Below the pieces are notes generated by a model that was not told the DNA's origin, ran no database searches, and worked only from the letters and a program-made list of their open reading frames with translations. A stretch of DNA of 47,105 nt from NCBI RefSeq assembly GCF_021555155.1, contig NZ_JAKGBU010000036.1:1-47105 (forward strand), read 5' to 3'. Source of the DNA: Rhizobium alarense. Its GTDB lineage: Bacteria; Pseudomonadota; Alphaproteobacteria; Rhizobiales; Rhizobiaceae. Made by a program: the position numbers and the translations under genes. Below, in pieces: positions 1 to 8,324 of the stretch; within the stretch, counting starts at the first letter, position 1, and every line of letters starts with the position of its first letter.

Positions 1-251
1 AGGCCGGCCGTGAAGACGCCGAGTCGCTGCCAGTTCTCCATCTGCCGCTGGTCGCCGCGCTTGGCGATCTGCCGGGACCAGTCGATCTCCGGCATCGGGT
101 GCACCGGATAGGGGGCGAAGCGTTCCGTGTCGACGCGCGTCTGCAGCGCCTCGGCTCCCGTCAGCATCGCGAGATGCGGCTCCGTGCCGACCCCCTGGCA
201 GGTCACGATGCCGATCCCCGTGACGACGACGTCGTTTGCAGCTTTCGCCAT
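1..251 (-). CDS. Beta-ketoacyl-ACP synthase, FabF-like (partial, N-terminal part)
   Basis: The visible 83 residues begin MAKAANDVVVTGIGIVTCQG, the typical first strand of a FabF/KAS II thiolase fold (VVVTGIGIVT); the catalytic Cys/His/His lie beyond the window edge. The ATG is preceded by GGGGAG and starts 2 bp after the fabZXL stop, so it is co-transcribed. Known context: in Rhizobiaceae acpXL and fabZXL are followed by two FabF-like synthases that elongate the 27-hydroxyoctacosanoate chain of lipid A. Assignment to that pathway rests on synteny; the family call rests on the N-terminal motif. Confidence 0.85.
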   Translation of the reverse strand, partial: MAKAANDVVVTGIGIVTCQGVGTEPHLAMLTGAEALQTRVDTERFAPYPVHPMPEIDWSRQIAKRGDQRQMENWQRLGVFTAG

Positions 252-253
252 TC

Positions 254-736
254 TCAAGCTCCCCTGGCCGTTGCGGCCATCGCATCCATCAGCCCGACTT
301 CGCCGGCCCGCTTGCGCACGATCCCGGCGAGCGGCACCTCGGCGAAAGGCATCGTGCGCAACTTGAGCTGCGCGTCGCAGACCTTCTTGCCGTCCGACGT
401 GATCCTCGCCTTCGTCACGGCATAGCCCGAGCCATCGTGTTCGAGCACCGCCTCGATGTCGAGCACCGCGTCCGGCTCGACGAAGGTGCGCATCTTGGCG
501 CCGTCGACGGACATCAGGAAGGGCATGGCGGCAAAATCGGTCGCGGCGAGCACGAGGAAGCCGGAGGCCTGCGCCATCGTCTCGATCAGCAGCACGCCCG
601 GAACGAGCGGCATGCCGGGAAAATGGCCCTCGAAGACCGGGCTTTTCGCCGGGACGACGGAACGGGCGGTGAGCGTCCTGCGCTCGGCGTCGATCGTCTC
701 GACGCGGTCAATCATCTGGAAATATTCAAGCAGCAT
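254..736 (-). CDS. fabZXL: 3-hydroxyacyl-ACP dehydratase of the very-long-chain fatty acid pathway (FabZ-type)
   Basis: 160-residue hotdog-fold dehydratase. The active-site stretch GHFPGMPLVPGVLLIETMAQ places the catalytic His at residue 38 and Glu at 52, as in FabZ. The ATG at 736 was chosen over an upstream in-frame extension because CGGAGG lies about 10 bases before it and the sequence becomes FabZ-like from there. It lies between acpXL and a FabF-like gene, the order of the rhizobial lipid A C28 acyl cluster, so it probably dehydrates AcpXL-bound 3-hydroxyacyl chains. The 135 bp spacer from acpXL contains a strong hairpin that may lower its expression relative to acpXL. Confidence 0.9.
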   Translation of the reverse strand: MLLEYFQMIDRVETIDAERRTLTARSVVPAKSPVFEGHFPGMPLVPGVLLIETMAQASGFLVLAATDFAAMPFLMSVDGAKMRTFVEPDAVLDIEAVLEHDGSGYAVTKARITSDGKKVCDAQLKLRTMPFAEVPLAGIVRKRAGEVGLMDAMAATARGA

Positions 737-771
737 TTCAGAATGGCCTCCGGCGGACCGGAAAAGGGAAA

Positions 772-793
772 GGCCTGCCGGGTCTGGCAGGCC
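772..793 (-). terminator. Hairpin between acpXL and fabZXL (partial terminator/attenuator)
   Basis: Perfect 8-bp arms GGCCTGCC (772-779) and GGCAGGCC (786-793) with a 6-nt loop. In the direction of transcription it is followed by the T-rich run TTTCCCTTTTC. It lies about 80 bp after the acpXL stop, so it could end most transcripts and leave the single-copy enzymes at a lower level than the carrier protein. Confidence 0.55.
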
Positions 794-871
794 CAAAGTG
801 CTGTCCGTATGTAGGCGCCGCGATGGGTCGGCGCAACGGCATCCGGACCGGGTGGACATGCCGCCCGGCGA

Positions 872-1150
872 TCAGGCCTTGGCGGCGCGCAGTTCGTCGA
901 TCTTGGCGCAGAGGTTCTTGAGGACGAAATACTCCTCCGTCGAAACCTTGCCTTCGTTGACTTCCTGCGTCCACTGCTCGAGCGGGATCTTGATGCCGAA
1001 CTCCTTGTCGATCGCGAAGACGATGTCGAGGAAGTCCAGGCTGTCGATGCCGAGATCGTCGATCGTATGGCTTTCGGGAGTGATCGTGTCACGGTCGATC
1101 TCGCTCGTTTCGGCGATGATGTCGGCCACCTTGTCGAATGTAGCAGTCAC
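872..1150 (-). CDS. acpXL: Acyl carrier protein AcpXL for very-long-chain lipid A fatty acid
   Basis: 92-residue acidic carrier protein with the phosphopantetheine attachment motif DSLD (Ser37) in the context [11 protein letters not shown]. Sequence and length match the specialised rhizobial AcpXL rather than the house-keeping AcpP (about 78 residues). It carries the C28 hydroxy fatty acid that is transferred to lipid A by LpxXL. The start is GTG at 1150, with GAGG 7 bases upstream. It is first in the fabZXL/fabF operon and is preceded by a clear promoter. Confidence 0.95.
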   Translation of the reverse strand: MTATFDKVADIIAETSEIDRDTITPESHTIDDLGIDSLDFLDIVFAIDKEFGIKIPLEQWTQEVNEGKVSTEEYFVLKNLCAKIDELRAAKA

Positions 1151-1183
1151 GCTATTACCTCATGAAATCTTGGGTCGCGCGAT

Positions 1184-1212
1184 CCTATAAGGAAATAAGG
1201 CGGAATTGCCAA
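1184..1212 (-). promoter_or_regulatory. Sigma70-like promoter of acpXL
   Basis: On the minus strand TTGGCA (1207-1212) and TATAGG (1184-1189) are separated by exactly 17 bp and lie 34 bp upstream of the acpXL start codon. The match to the -35/-10 consensus is good and the position is right. Confidence 0.6.
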
Positions 1213-1316
1213 TGGCCGCACTCCGCCGCTGCTGCATTTTGGCAACAGGGTGTTGCGCAAACATCATCCGGCCCGGCAAGGGCCTCGAAATGCCGGATTT
1301 CCGGCCGCGACGCGCT

Positions 1317-2666
1317 TTAGACGGCGAGCGAGTGGCGCCCGCCGCCGCCGGAGAGGAAGCCGTCGAAGGCCGCAGCGATGGCCCGGGCAAAGGGCCGCCC
1401 GGCAGCGCGCAGTCGGAACCGACCGTTGCCGACGGCGACAAGACCGTCGCGGTCGCGGGCCGCGACCTGATGCGTTTCCTTGAGAAGGGTCGCCGCATGA
1501 TCCGGAAACCGGGTGCAGAGTTCCCGCAGGCTGAAGCCGAAGTCGCACATGATGCGGCTGATGATCCAGGCGCGCGCCCGGTCCTCGTCCGTCAGCGCAT
1601 AGCCGCGAACCGTCGGCAGCACGCCGGCCCGGACCCTGCGCAGATATTCCCCCGTCGCCGGCATGTTCTGGGTATAGCCCTGCGGCACCCGGCCGATCGC
1701 TGACGCGCCGAGCCCGATCAGGCATTCGGCCGTATCCTCCGTATAGCCCTGGAAATTGCGGTTGAGCCGGTTGCCGCGCGCCGCCGCCGCGAGGCCGTCG
1801 CCGGGCAGCGCGAAATGATCGATGCCGATCGCCGTGTAGCCGGCGGCGAGCAGCATTCCCGCCGCGTGGCGCATCTGCTCGAAGCGTGCCGTGACCGAGG
1901 GCAGCGCCGCCGGGTCGATCATCGTCTGGTGCTTCTTCATCCAGGGCACGTGCGCATAACCGAACAACGCGATCCGGTCGGGCCGCAGCGACAGCACTGC
2001 CGTCATCGTCGCTTCCAGCGATTCGGTGGTCTGGTGCGGCAGGCCGTAGAGCACATCGCAATTGACGGAGCGGACGGCCCTGGCGCGGCATGCTTCCACG
2101 ACCGCCCGCGTCTGCTCGAAGGTCTGCAGGCGGTTGATCGCCTTCTGCACGACGGGATCGAAATCCTGGATGCCGAGGCTCGCGCGTGTCAGGCCGATCG
2201 CCGCAAGCGCGTCGTGGCGGGCTCCGTCGAGGTCGTTCGGGTCCATCTCCACGCTGATCTCCGGCCGCTCCGCCCAGGTGAAGCGGCGGTCGATCTCCCG
2301 TCGGAGAGCGATCATGTCGTCGGGCCGCAGCATGGTGGGCGAGCCGCCGCCGAGATGCAGCGCCGTCACGCGGCCGCGCCCCGCAAGATGGCCGCCGACC
2401 AGCTCGATTTCGCGGCAGAGCCCTTCGACATAGGCCTTGACCGGTTCGTAGCGCAGCGACTGCCGGGTGTGGCAGGCACAGAACCAGCAGAGCCGATCGC
2501 AGTAGGGAACGTGGGCGTAGAGCGACAGGGCTGCGTCGGCGTCGATCCGCGCGAGCCAGTCTTCATAGGTCTCCGACCCGACACCGTCGTGGAAATGCGG
2601 TGCCGTCGGATAGCTGGTATAACGCGGAACGGGTGTGGCAAGCCTCTCGATGAGCGTCTGGTCCAT
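1317..2666 (-). CDS. hemN: Oxygen-independent coproporphyrinogen III oxidase
   Basis: 449-residue radical SAM enzyme that decarboxylates coproporphyrinogen III to protoporphyrinogen IX in haem synthesis without oxygen. The cluster motif PYCDRLCWFCAC gives Cys56, Cys60 and Cys63 (CX3CX2C) followed by the C65 typical of HemN; the GGGSP SAM motif follows at about residue 112. Length equals the family norm. The ATG has CAGGAG just upstream. It diverges from fnrN, and the FNR box is centred about 57 bp from its ATG, consistent with activation near -41.5. A short inverted repeat (GCCGGA/TCCGGC, 1292-1305) after the stop is only a weak terminator candidate. Confidence 0.95.
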   Translation of the reverse strand: MDQTLIERLATPVPRYTSYPTAPHFHDGVGSETYEDWLARIDADAALSLYAHVPYCDRLCWFCACHTRQSLRYEPVKAYVEGLCREIELVGGHLAGRGRVTALHLGGGSPTMLRPDDMIALRREIDRRFTWAERPEISVEMDPNDLDGARHDALAAIGLTRASLGIQDFDPVVQKAINRLQTFEQTRAVVEACRARAVRSVNCDVLYGLPHQTTESLEATMTAVLSLRPDRIALFGYAHVPWMKKHQTMIDPAALPSVTARFEQMRHAAGMLLAAGYTAIGIDHFALPGDGLAAAARGNRLNRNFQGYTEDTAECLIGLGASAIGRVPQGYTQNMPATGEYLRRVRAGVLPTVRGYALTDEDRARAWIISRIMCDFGFSLRELCTRFPDHAATLLKETHQVAARDRDGLVAVGNGRFRLRAAGRPFARAIAAAFDGFLSGGGGRHSLAV

Positions 2667-2715
2667 AGCGGTCTCCTGTATTTTTCAGCGTTATCGTGGG
2701 GGACCGTCAGACGAA

Positions 2716-2729
2716 TTGATTTTGATCAA
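2716..2729. promoter_or_regulatory. FNR/FnrN-binding site (anaerobox)
   Basis: TTGAT TTTG ATCAA, a perfect match to the FNR consensus TTGAT-N4-ATCAA, in the hemN-fnrN intergenic region. The distance to hemN fits a class II activator position; it can also serve fnrN autoregulation. Confidence 0.9.
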
Positions 2730-2758
2730 GCGAAATGCGGTGCATTCACCCTAACGTT

Positions 2759-2770
2759 TGTCAATTGACA
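2759..2770. promoter_or_regulatory. Second palindrome upstream of fnrN (possible degenerate anaerobox)
   Basis: TGTCAATTGACA is a perfect 12-bp palindrome about 110 bp before the fnrN start. It matches the FNR half-sites only partly. Rhizobial fnrN genes are known to carry a distal activating and a proximal repressing box, so this may be the second site, but the match is weak. Confidence 0.35.
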
Positions 2771-2879
2771 GGAAGCGTTATTTTGCCGCGCGAAGCAACG
2801 CTGTAAACAACAGGCTGCAACAGGTAGAGTCCGTGCCGATTTGAAGGGTCCGGGACCAGAACGCCGAAAGGGCAAGTCG

Positions 2880-3608
2880 ATGGAAGTCAGACGCATGGAC
2901 ATCCATATCGCCGAAATTCCGGTCGCCTGCCGAGCCTGCGAGGCGCGCCACGGCGGCGTCTGCGGCACGCTCACGCCGGCCGAGCTCTGCGAGCTCAACA
3001 AATACTCCGCCCGCCGGCGTCTTGACGCCGGCACCGAGGTCGTCGGCCAGGGCGAGACGGTATCGAGCTACGCCAACATCATCCGCGGCGTGGTGAAGCT
3101 CACCAAGATGATGGCGGACGGTCGCCAGCAGATCGTGGGACTGCAGTTCGCCCCGGATTTTCTCGGCCGGCCGTTCGTGTCCGAGAGCGCCCTGTCGGCC
3201 GAGACGGCGACGGATGCCGAAATCTGCAACTTTCCGCGCAGCGTAATGGACCGGCTCGCCGCCCGCGCGCCCGACCTCAAGGACCGGCTGCACCGGCAGG
3301 CGCTGCAGGAACTGGATGAGGCACGCGACTGGATGCTCACCCTCGGGCGCAAATCGGCGCAGGAGAAGGTCGCAAGTTTCCTCTACCTGATCGCCACCCA
3401 CAGCGATCCCGAAGAGGTCGACAAGAGCAGCTTCGACCTGCCGCTGTCGCGCGCCGACATCGCGGATTTCCTCGGCCTCACCATCGAGACGGTGAGCCGA
3501 CAGTTCACCAAACTGCGCAAGGACGGCGTCATCGCGATCGAGAACAACCGCCACGTCATCGTCCCGGACCTCGACCGGCTCATGCAGTTCGCCGGCAACG
3601 ACCGCTGA
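2880..3608 (+). CDS. fnrN: FnrN/FixK-family oxygen-sensing transcriptional regulator
   Basis: 242-residue CRP/FNR protein: cyclic-nucleotide-binding-like domain, then a winged HTH with the recognition segment DIADFLGLTIETVSRQF. Cysteines that can ligate an oxygen-labile 4Fe-4S cluster are visible at 17, 20 and 28 plus a distal Cys116, which marks FnrN and separates it from FixK proteins lacking them. It activates micro-oxic genes such as hemN. The ATG at 2880 has AAAGGG 7 bases before it; a TTG at 2841 or the ATG at 2895 are alternatives. It diverges from hemN over an FNR box. Confidence 0.92.
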   Translation: MEVRRMDIHIAEIPVACRACEARHGGVCGTLTPAELCELNKYSARRRLDAGTEVVGQGETVSSYANIIRGVVKLTKMMADGRQQIVGLQFAPDFLGRPFVSESALSAETATDAEICNFPRSVMDRLAARAPDLKDRLHRQALQELDEARDWMLTLGRKSAQEKVASFLYLIATHSDPEEVDKSSFDLPLSRADIADFLGLTIETVSRQFTKLRKDGVIAIENNRHVIVPDLDRLMQFAGNDR

Positions 3609-3623
3609 GCTTGCCGATCCCGT

Positions 3624-4052
3624 TCAGTTCGTGATGACGATCCGCGTGTTGCCGAGTCCGTTGCGGTTCGCAAGCGAGAAAAAAGTCGCGGCATTTTCGG
3701 GATGCAGGCGGATGCAGCCGTGCGAGGCCGGCCGGCCGAGCCGTTTCAGGTCATACGTCGCATGCACCGCGTAGCCACCGTGGAAGAAGATGGCGAAGGG
3801 CATCGGCGCATTGTCATATTTGCGCGACCGATGATGCTTGGACGCCCATTTGGCCGTCCAGGCGCCGATGGGCGTCCTGTAGCCCTTGCGTGCCGTCGAC
3901 ACTGTCCAGCGATGTTTCACGATGCCGTTCTGCGTGACCGTCATCGTCTGCGACGACAGGTCGATCTTCGCGACAAGGTTCGCTGCATTTGCCGTCAAAG
4001 GTAGAAAAAAACTGCAAACGGCGGCTGTCGCCGCCAACAATGCTGCGCGCAT
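3624..4052 (-). CDS. Exported L,D-transpeptidase (YkuD domain)
   Basis: 142 residues with a signal peptide (hydrophobic 3-22, cleavage near ANA-AN) and one YkuD/ErfK catalytic domain. The active-site motif SHGCIRLH gives His111 and Cys113, and HATY precedes it, as expected. Such periplasmic enzymes form 3-3 peptidoglycan cross-links or attach proteins to the wall. This is a minimal, single-domain version common in Rhizobiales, which hold many paralogues. It converges with fnrN, 15 bp apart. The individual role cannot be told from sequence. Confidence 0.9.
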   Translation of the reverse strand: MRAALLAATAAVCSFFLPLTANAANLVAKIDLSSQTMTVTQNGIVKHRWTVSTARKGYRTPIGAWTAKWASKHHRSRKYDNAPMPFAIFFHGGYAVHATYDLKRLGRPASHGCIRLHPENAATFFSLANRNGLGNTRIVITN

Positions 4053-4196
4053 CGGCTCCCTCTCCGTATTCTATCCAGATTTACTGCTTCCCCGACGAGA
4101 AGGATGCTGCAAAGAACCGAATATGACAATGGAAATGAAAGGATCGTCCGACGAAACCTGTCGGAACGGTAAATTTCCGATCGGGCTGCAGGTCGC

Positions 4197-5177
4197 TCAA
4201 AGCATTTTTGCCAGGACGAAGACCAGGGCGCAAACAACGGCGAGCGCTCCGCAGGCATTCCGAAAGACGGCGAGCGCCCGATCGATGTCGGCGACCGATG
4301 CGATGCGCGACGCGGACGCGTTGATCATCGGCTCTTCGACGCGCACGCCGGCATAGACGCGCGGACCCGCAAGGCCTAGACCGAGCGCACCGGCCATGGC
4401 GGCCTCCGGCCAGCCGGAATTCGGCGAACGGTGCAGGCCGCTGTCGCGCAGGGCGACGCCGACGGCGCGCCGGGCGGAGGACCGGCCGAAGCGGAGCCAT
4501 GCCCCGGCGGCGATCAAAAGCACGGAAAGCCGGGCAGCGGGAAGGTTGGCGAGGTCGTCCAGCCGGGCGGATGACCTGCCGAAATCGATGTGTTTCGGCG
4601 TCTTGTGGCCGATCATCGAATCCGCCGTGTTCAGCATCTTGTAGGCGAAAAGCCCCGGCAGGCCGGCGATCGCATACCAGAGCGCCGGCGCGACGACGCC
4701 GTCGGAGAAGTTTTCCGCGAGACTCTCGATCGCCGCGCGACAGACCGCGGGTTCGTCGAGCGTCGCCGGGTCGCGGCCGACGATCATCGCGACGGCGGCC
4801 CGCCCGCCGTCGAGCCCGCCGCGCCGGAGACCCCTCGCCACCGCGCGGACATGGTCGTGCAGACTCTTCTGCGCAAGAAAGACCGCGACGACCACTGCTT
4901 CCGCGAGGAACCCGAGGGCGCCGAGCGGCGCGAGGAGCGCATGCAGCAAATAGCCGGCAAGCGCCGAGCCCGCGAGCAATACGACGATCGAGGCGGTTCC
5001 GTTGAAGCGCCGCGTGTCGGGCGGCATGCGTTTGCGGTTGAAGGCGCGGTCGAGCGCCGAGATCGCACGCCCGAAGAGCACGACCGGATGCGGCACCCTC
5101 CGCCAAAGGCCCGGCGGGTCACCCACCACCCGGTCGATGGCGAGCGCAACGAACAGCACGGCAAGAGCAATGCTCAT
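4197..5177 (-). CDS. cobD: Adenosylcobinamide-phosphate synthase CobD (CbiB family)
   Basis: 326-residue integral membrane protein that attaches the aminopropanol (phosphate) arm to cobyric acid. The opening LAIDRVVGDPPGLWRRVPHPV is the CbiB signature, followed by several hydrophobic segments and the conserved GHKTPKHIDFG-type loop. Last gene of the cobE-A-B-C-D operon: its ATG overlaps the cobC stop as ATGA, implying translational coupling. Length is normal and no key region is missing. Confidence 0.95.
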   Translation of the reverse strand: MSIALAVLFVALAIDRVVGDPPGLWRRVPHPVVLFGRAISALDRAFNRKRMPPDTRRFNGTASIVVLLAGSALAGYLLHALLAPLGALGFLAEAVVVAVFLAQKSLHDHVRAVARGLRRGGLDGGRAAVAMIVGRDPATLDEPAVCRAAIESLAENFSDGVVAPALWYAIAGLPGLFAYKMLNTADSMIGHKTPKHIDFGRSSARLDDLANLPAARLSVLLIAAGAWLRFGRSSARRAVGVALRDSGLHRSPNSGWPEAAMAGALGLGLAGPRVYAGVRVEEPMINASASRIASVADIDRALAVFRNACGALAVVCALVFVLAKML

Positions 5178-6187
5178 CTGCCCGACCCTCCGATCTCCGA
5201 CAGCGCGGCGGCAAGCCGCGCGTCCCCTCTCTCGTCCGGCGCAAGGCCGAAACGCAGCCAGGTGCGGTCATAGTCGAAGCGGCGCACGAGAATATGACGA
5301 CGGCAGAGCGCCTCCTGCAGGCCGTGCGCGTCGTCGTGGCGCACGAGGGAGAAGAGCGCCGAACCACCGGCAATGGCCAGACCCTGCTGCGCAAGAACGT
5401 CATCCAGCGCCTGCTTTCGCTCCCGGATCCGCACCGCGATCCCGTCACGCCCCCGTGCGAAGAGCGATGCCGCGACCGACAGCGCCGGACCCGACACGGC
5501 CCAGGGACCGAGCCGGTCGGCGAAGCGGTCGAGCAGCGCCGCCTCCGCCAGCACGAAGCCGAGGCGCAGACCCGCGAGGCCGAAGAATTTCCCGAAGGAG
5601 CGGAAGACGACGAGCCCCGGAACCCGCCCCGCCTCGGCGGCCAGCGTCTGCTGCGGCTCGGCATCGGCGAAAGCTTCATCGACGACAAGGAGGCCGCCGC
5701 CGCCGTGCAGGCGCGCGGCAAGGGCCAGAAGGTCCTCGCGACAATGCACTTGGCCGTCGGGATTGTTGGGATTGACGACGACCGCGAGGCCGTGCTGCGG
5801 CCCGATCCCGTCCAGACTGCCGATCCGGTCGACCTCGAAGCCGGCATTGGCGAAAACCCGGGCATATTCGCCATAGGTCGGCGAGAGCACGGCCACACGC
5901 CGGGCGGCGGGAATGACGCCCGGCAGCAACTGGATCACCGACTGGGTTCCCGGTACTGGAAGCGGCAGGCATGTGCCGCAGCCGTAGAAGCGCCCGGCGG
6001 CGGCCCGCGCCGCCGCGACGAGGTCGCTGTCCGGCAGCCGGTGCCAGGCAGCCATTTCGATCGCCGGCAGCGCCGGCGGGCAGGGATTGATGCCGGTCGA
6101 CAGATCCAGCCAGTCCGCCGCCCGGCCGCCGTAGCGGGACGCGGCCGCGGTGACACCGCCGCCATGGGCGATCGGTTCCTCACTCAT
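5174..6187 (-). CDS. cobC: CobC, PLP-dependent L-threonine-O-3-phosphate decarboxylase-type enzyme
   Basis: 337-residue class I/II aminotransferase-fold protein starting MSEEPIAHGGG, like CobC/CobD decarboxylases. NPNNPDG binds the cofactor region, and FRSFGKFFGLAGLRLG contains the PLP Schiff-base lysine. Known role: it makes (R)-1-amino-2-propanol phosphate for the cobalamin side arm. The ATG at 6187 overlaps the cobB stop (ATGA), which fixes the start; an upstream in-frame extension is not needed. The downstream cobD also overlaps. Confidence 0.92.
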   Translation of the reverse strand: MSEEPIAHGGGVTAAASRYGGRAADWLDLSTGINPCPPALPAIEMAAWHRLPDSDLVAAARAAAGRFYGCGTCLPLPVPGTQSVIQLLPGVIPAARRVAVLSPTYGEYARVFANAGFEVDRIGSLDGIGPQHGLAVVVNPNNPDGQVHCREDLLALAARLHGGGGLLVVDEAFADAEPQQTLAAEAGRVPGLVVFRSFGKFFGLAGLRLGFVLAEAALLDRFADRLGPWAVSGPALSVAASLFARGRDGIAVRIRERKQALDDVLAQQGLAIAGGSALFSLVRHDDAHGLQEALCRRHILVRRFDYDRTWLRFGLAPDERGDARLAAALSEIGGSGR

Positions 6188-7485
6188 GCGTCGTCTCCCG
6201 AAAGGTCGATCAGATGCATGTAGGAGCCGATCACCGTGCCGCACCGCAATCCGGCTGCACCGAGGTCGTTGCCCTCCGAATCGCACGTGTCGAAGACCCG
6301 CTCCGCGGCCCCCTCGCTGACGATCGTCGAATAGTGGAACTCATGCGCGTTGAGGAGGCCGGCAAAACCGCTGCCGGGCCGCGGCCGCAGCCGGCGATAG
6401 CCGAGATGCCGGCGACGCTCGGCGAAGCTCGTCACGAGCGGCAGCAATCCGAGCATCGCGTGCCGTGTCCCGTCGGCGGCGATCAGCCCCTCCCCCAGCA
6501 CCATGTAGCCGCCACACTCCCCATAGATGCGCGCGCCGCGTCCGGCGGCCGCGTGCATCGCTGCGCCGAACCGGGCGGCATTGGCAAGGGTGCAGGCATG
6601 GAGTTCCGGATAACCGCCCGGCAGATACACCGCGTCCGCCCGCAGCGCCGGCGCCTCGTCGGCGAGCGGCGAAAAGGGCACGATTTCCGCCCCCTGGCGC
6701 CGCCAGCCCTCCAGCAAATGCTCGTAGGCGAAGGCGAAGGCCGTGTCGCGCGCGACGGCGACCACCTGTCCGGGTGGCGGCATCCGGCGGACCGGAGCCG
6801 CCGAAGACTGCGGAGCGGCAGTGGCCGCCACCGCCAGCAAGGCCTCGACGTCGCAGGTTTCCGCCATGATGCGCGCGGCGCCGGCGATAAAGGATTCGAG
6901 GCCGCCGTGTTCGGCCGCCTGCACGAGACCGAGATGACGCTCCGGCAGGGCAAGGGCGGTGTCGCACGGCACGATGCCCAGCACCGGCATGCCGAGGCGG
7001 TCGAGCGCGCCGCGCAGCATCGCCTCGTGGCGTGCGCTGGCGACCCGGTTGAGGATGAGGCCGGCGACGGTGATGTCGGACCGCAGCGAGGCATAGCCGT
7101 GCGCGATCGCCGCGACCGACTGGGAGAGCTTCGCGCAGTCGACGACGAGCACGACCGGCAGGCCGAGCATGGCGGCGAGATCGGCCGGCGTGCCGCGGCC
7201 GTCGGCCGCCCCGTCATGCAGGCCCATCATCGCCTCGACCAGCAGCAAGGCTTCGGGCTCCGCGGCCGCGAGCGCCGACAGCAAACTGGGCCGCATCGCC
7301 CAGGGATCGAGGTTGATGCAGGTCCCGCGCGTCGCCGCGGCGTGGAAGGCCGGGTCGATGAAATCCGGCCCGGCCTTGCCGGACGCGACGGCAAGGCCGC
7401 GGTCGGCGAGAAGCCGGAGCAGCCCGAGCGTCACCGTCGTCTTGCCCGAGCCCGACGCGGGGGCGGCGATCAGAAAGCCGCTCAC
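6184..7485 (-). CDS. cobB: Hydrogenobyrinic/cobyrinic acid a,c-diamide synthase
   Basis: 433-residue two-domain enzyme: an N-terminal dethiobiotin-synthetase-like ATPase with P-loop APASGSGKTT (residues about 8-17), and a C-terminal class I glutamine amidotransferase domain with nucleophile Cys in YGECGGYM and a late HEFHYS motif. It amidates the a and c carboxylates with glutamine and ATP. The start is GTG at 7485 (GTGAGCGGC), which overlaps the cobA stop as GTGA; the frame stays open far upstream but that part is antisense-like and not CobB. It overlaps cobC at the other end. Confidence 0.95.
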   Translation of the reverse strand: MSGFLIAAPASGSGKTTVTLGLLRLLADRGLAVASGKAGPDFIDPAFHAAATRGTCINLDPWAMRPSLLSALAAAEPEALLLVEAMMGLHDGAADGRGTPADLAAMLGLPVVLVVDCAKLSQSVAAIAHGYASLRSDITVAGLILNRVASARHEAMLRGALDRLGMPVLGIVPCDTALALPERHLGLVQAAEHGGLESFIAGAARIMAETCDVEALLAVAATAAPQSSAAPVRRMPPPGQVVAVARDTAFAFAYEHLLEGWRRQGAEIVPFSPLADEAPALRADAVYLPGGYPELHACTLANAARFGAAMHAAAGRGARIYGECGGYMVLGEGLIAADGTRHAMLGLLPLVTSFAERRRHLGYRRLRPRPGSGFAGLLNAHEFHYSTIVSEGAAERVFDTCDSEGNDLGAAGLRCGTVIGSYMHLIDLSGDDA

Positions 7486-8324
7486 GCCGGATCCTTGAGG
7501 GAACGGGAGCCGAAGGGATCGGCCGCAAGCACCCTGCCCGCGGTCAGCGCCCCCAGCCAGTCGAGCGAGGCCCGCAACCGCACGACCTCGCCGACGACGA
7601 CGACCGCCGGCGGTTCGAGCCCGGAGGCAAGCACATCCGCCTCGGCGCGCCCGAGCGTCGTCTCCAGCACGCGCTGCCGGGGCGTCGCGGCGTCGCAGAC
7701 GAAGGCCACCGGCTCGTCCGAGGAGCGGCCGGCGCCGATGAGATTGGCGGCGATCTGGCCGATATGCTTCATTGCCATGTACATGACGATGACCGGCGAG
7801 CCGGCGGCAACGCCGCGCCAGTCGATGCGGTCCGGCACGACGCCGGAGGAATCGTGGCCGGTGAGAAAGGTCACGGCATGGTTCACCTCGCGATGCGTCA
7901 CCGGGATGCCCGCATAGGAAAGGCCGCCGATGCCGGCGGTGATGCCCGGCACGATGCGGAAGGGGATGCCGTGTTCGACAAGCGTCAGCGCCTCCTCGCC
8001 GCCCCGGCCGAAGACGAACGGATCGCCGCCCTTCAGCCGCAGCACACGTTTTCCCGCCCGCGCCAGATCGACGAGGCGCAGCGAGATGTCGCGCTGTCTG
8101 GCGGACGGCTTGCCGCCGCGTTTTCCCGCAAATTCGAGTTCGGCGTCGGGCCGCGCCAGCCGCAGGCACGCCTCGTCGACCAGCGCATCGTGCACGATGA
8201 CGTCCGCCTGCCGCAGCGCGTTGACCGCGTGGAGGGTGAGCAGGCCCGGATCGCCCGGCCCGGCGCCGACGAGCCAGACGGTGCCCTCGTCGAGGGTGGG
8301 CAGGGTGTCGAACAGCGCGTCCAT
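7482..8324 (-). CDS. cobA: Uroporphyrinogen-III C-methyltransferase
   Basis: 280-residue SAM-dependent methyltransferase making precorrin-2, the first step committed to corrins. It shows the SUMT signatures VGAGPGDPGLLTL (residues about 19-31) and LKGGDPFVFGRG, plus VPGITAGIGG and PVTHRE. It is the single-domain CobA type, not fused to siroheme dehydrogenase domains. Its ATG shares one base with the cobE stop (TGATG), and its stop overlaps the cobB GTG. Confidence 0.96.
   Translation of the reverse strand: MDALFDTLPTLDEGTVWLVGAGPGDPGLLTLHAVNALRQADVIVHDALVDEACLRLARPDAELEFAGKRGGKPSARQRDISLRLVDLARAGKRVLRLKGGDPFVFGRGGEEALTLVEHGIPFRIVPGITAGIGGLSYAGIPVTHREVNHAVTFLTGHDSSGVVPDRIDWRGVAAGSPVIVMYMAMKHIGQIAANLIGAGRSSDEPVAFVCDAATPRQRVLETTLGRAEADVLASGLEPPAVVVVGEVVRLRASLDWLGALTAGRVLAADPFGSRSLKDPA

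Noticed and set aside
6214-7917. A long plus-strand open frame opposite cobB and cobA
   Set aside because: Low-complexity Arg/Ala/Gly product without motifs; the minus strand has two well-conserved enzymes with overlapping start/stop codons.
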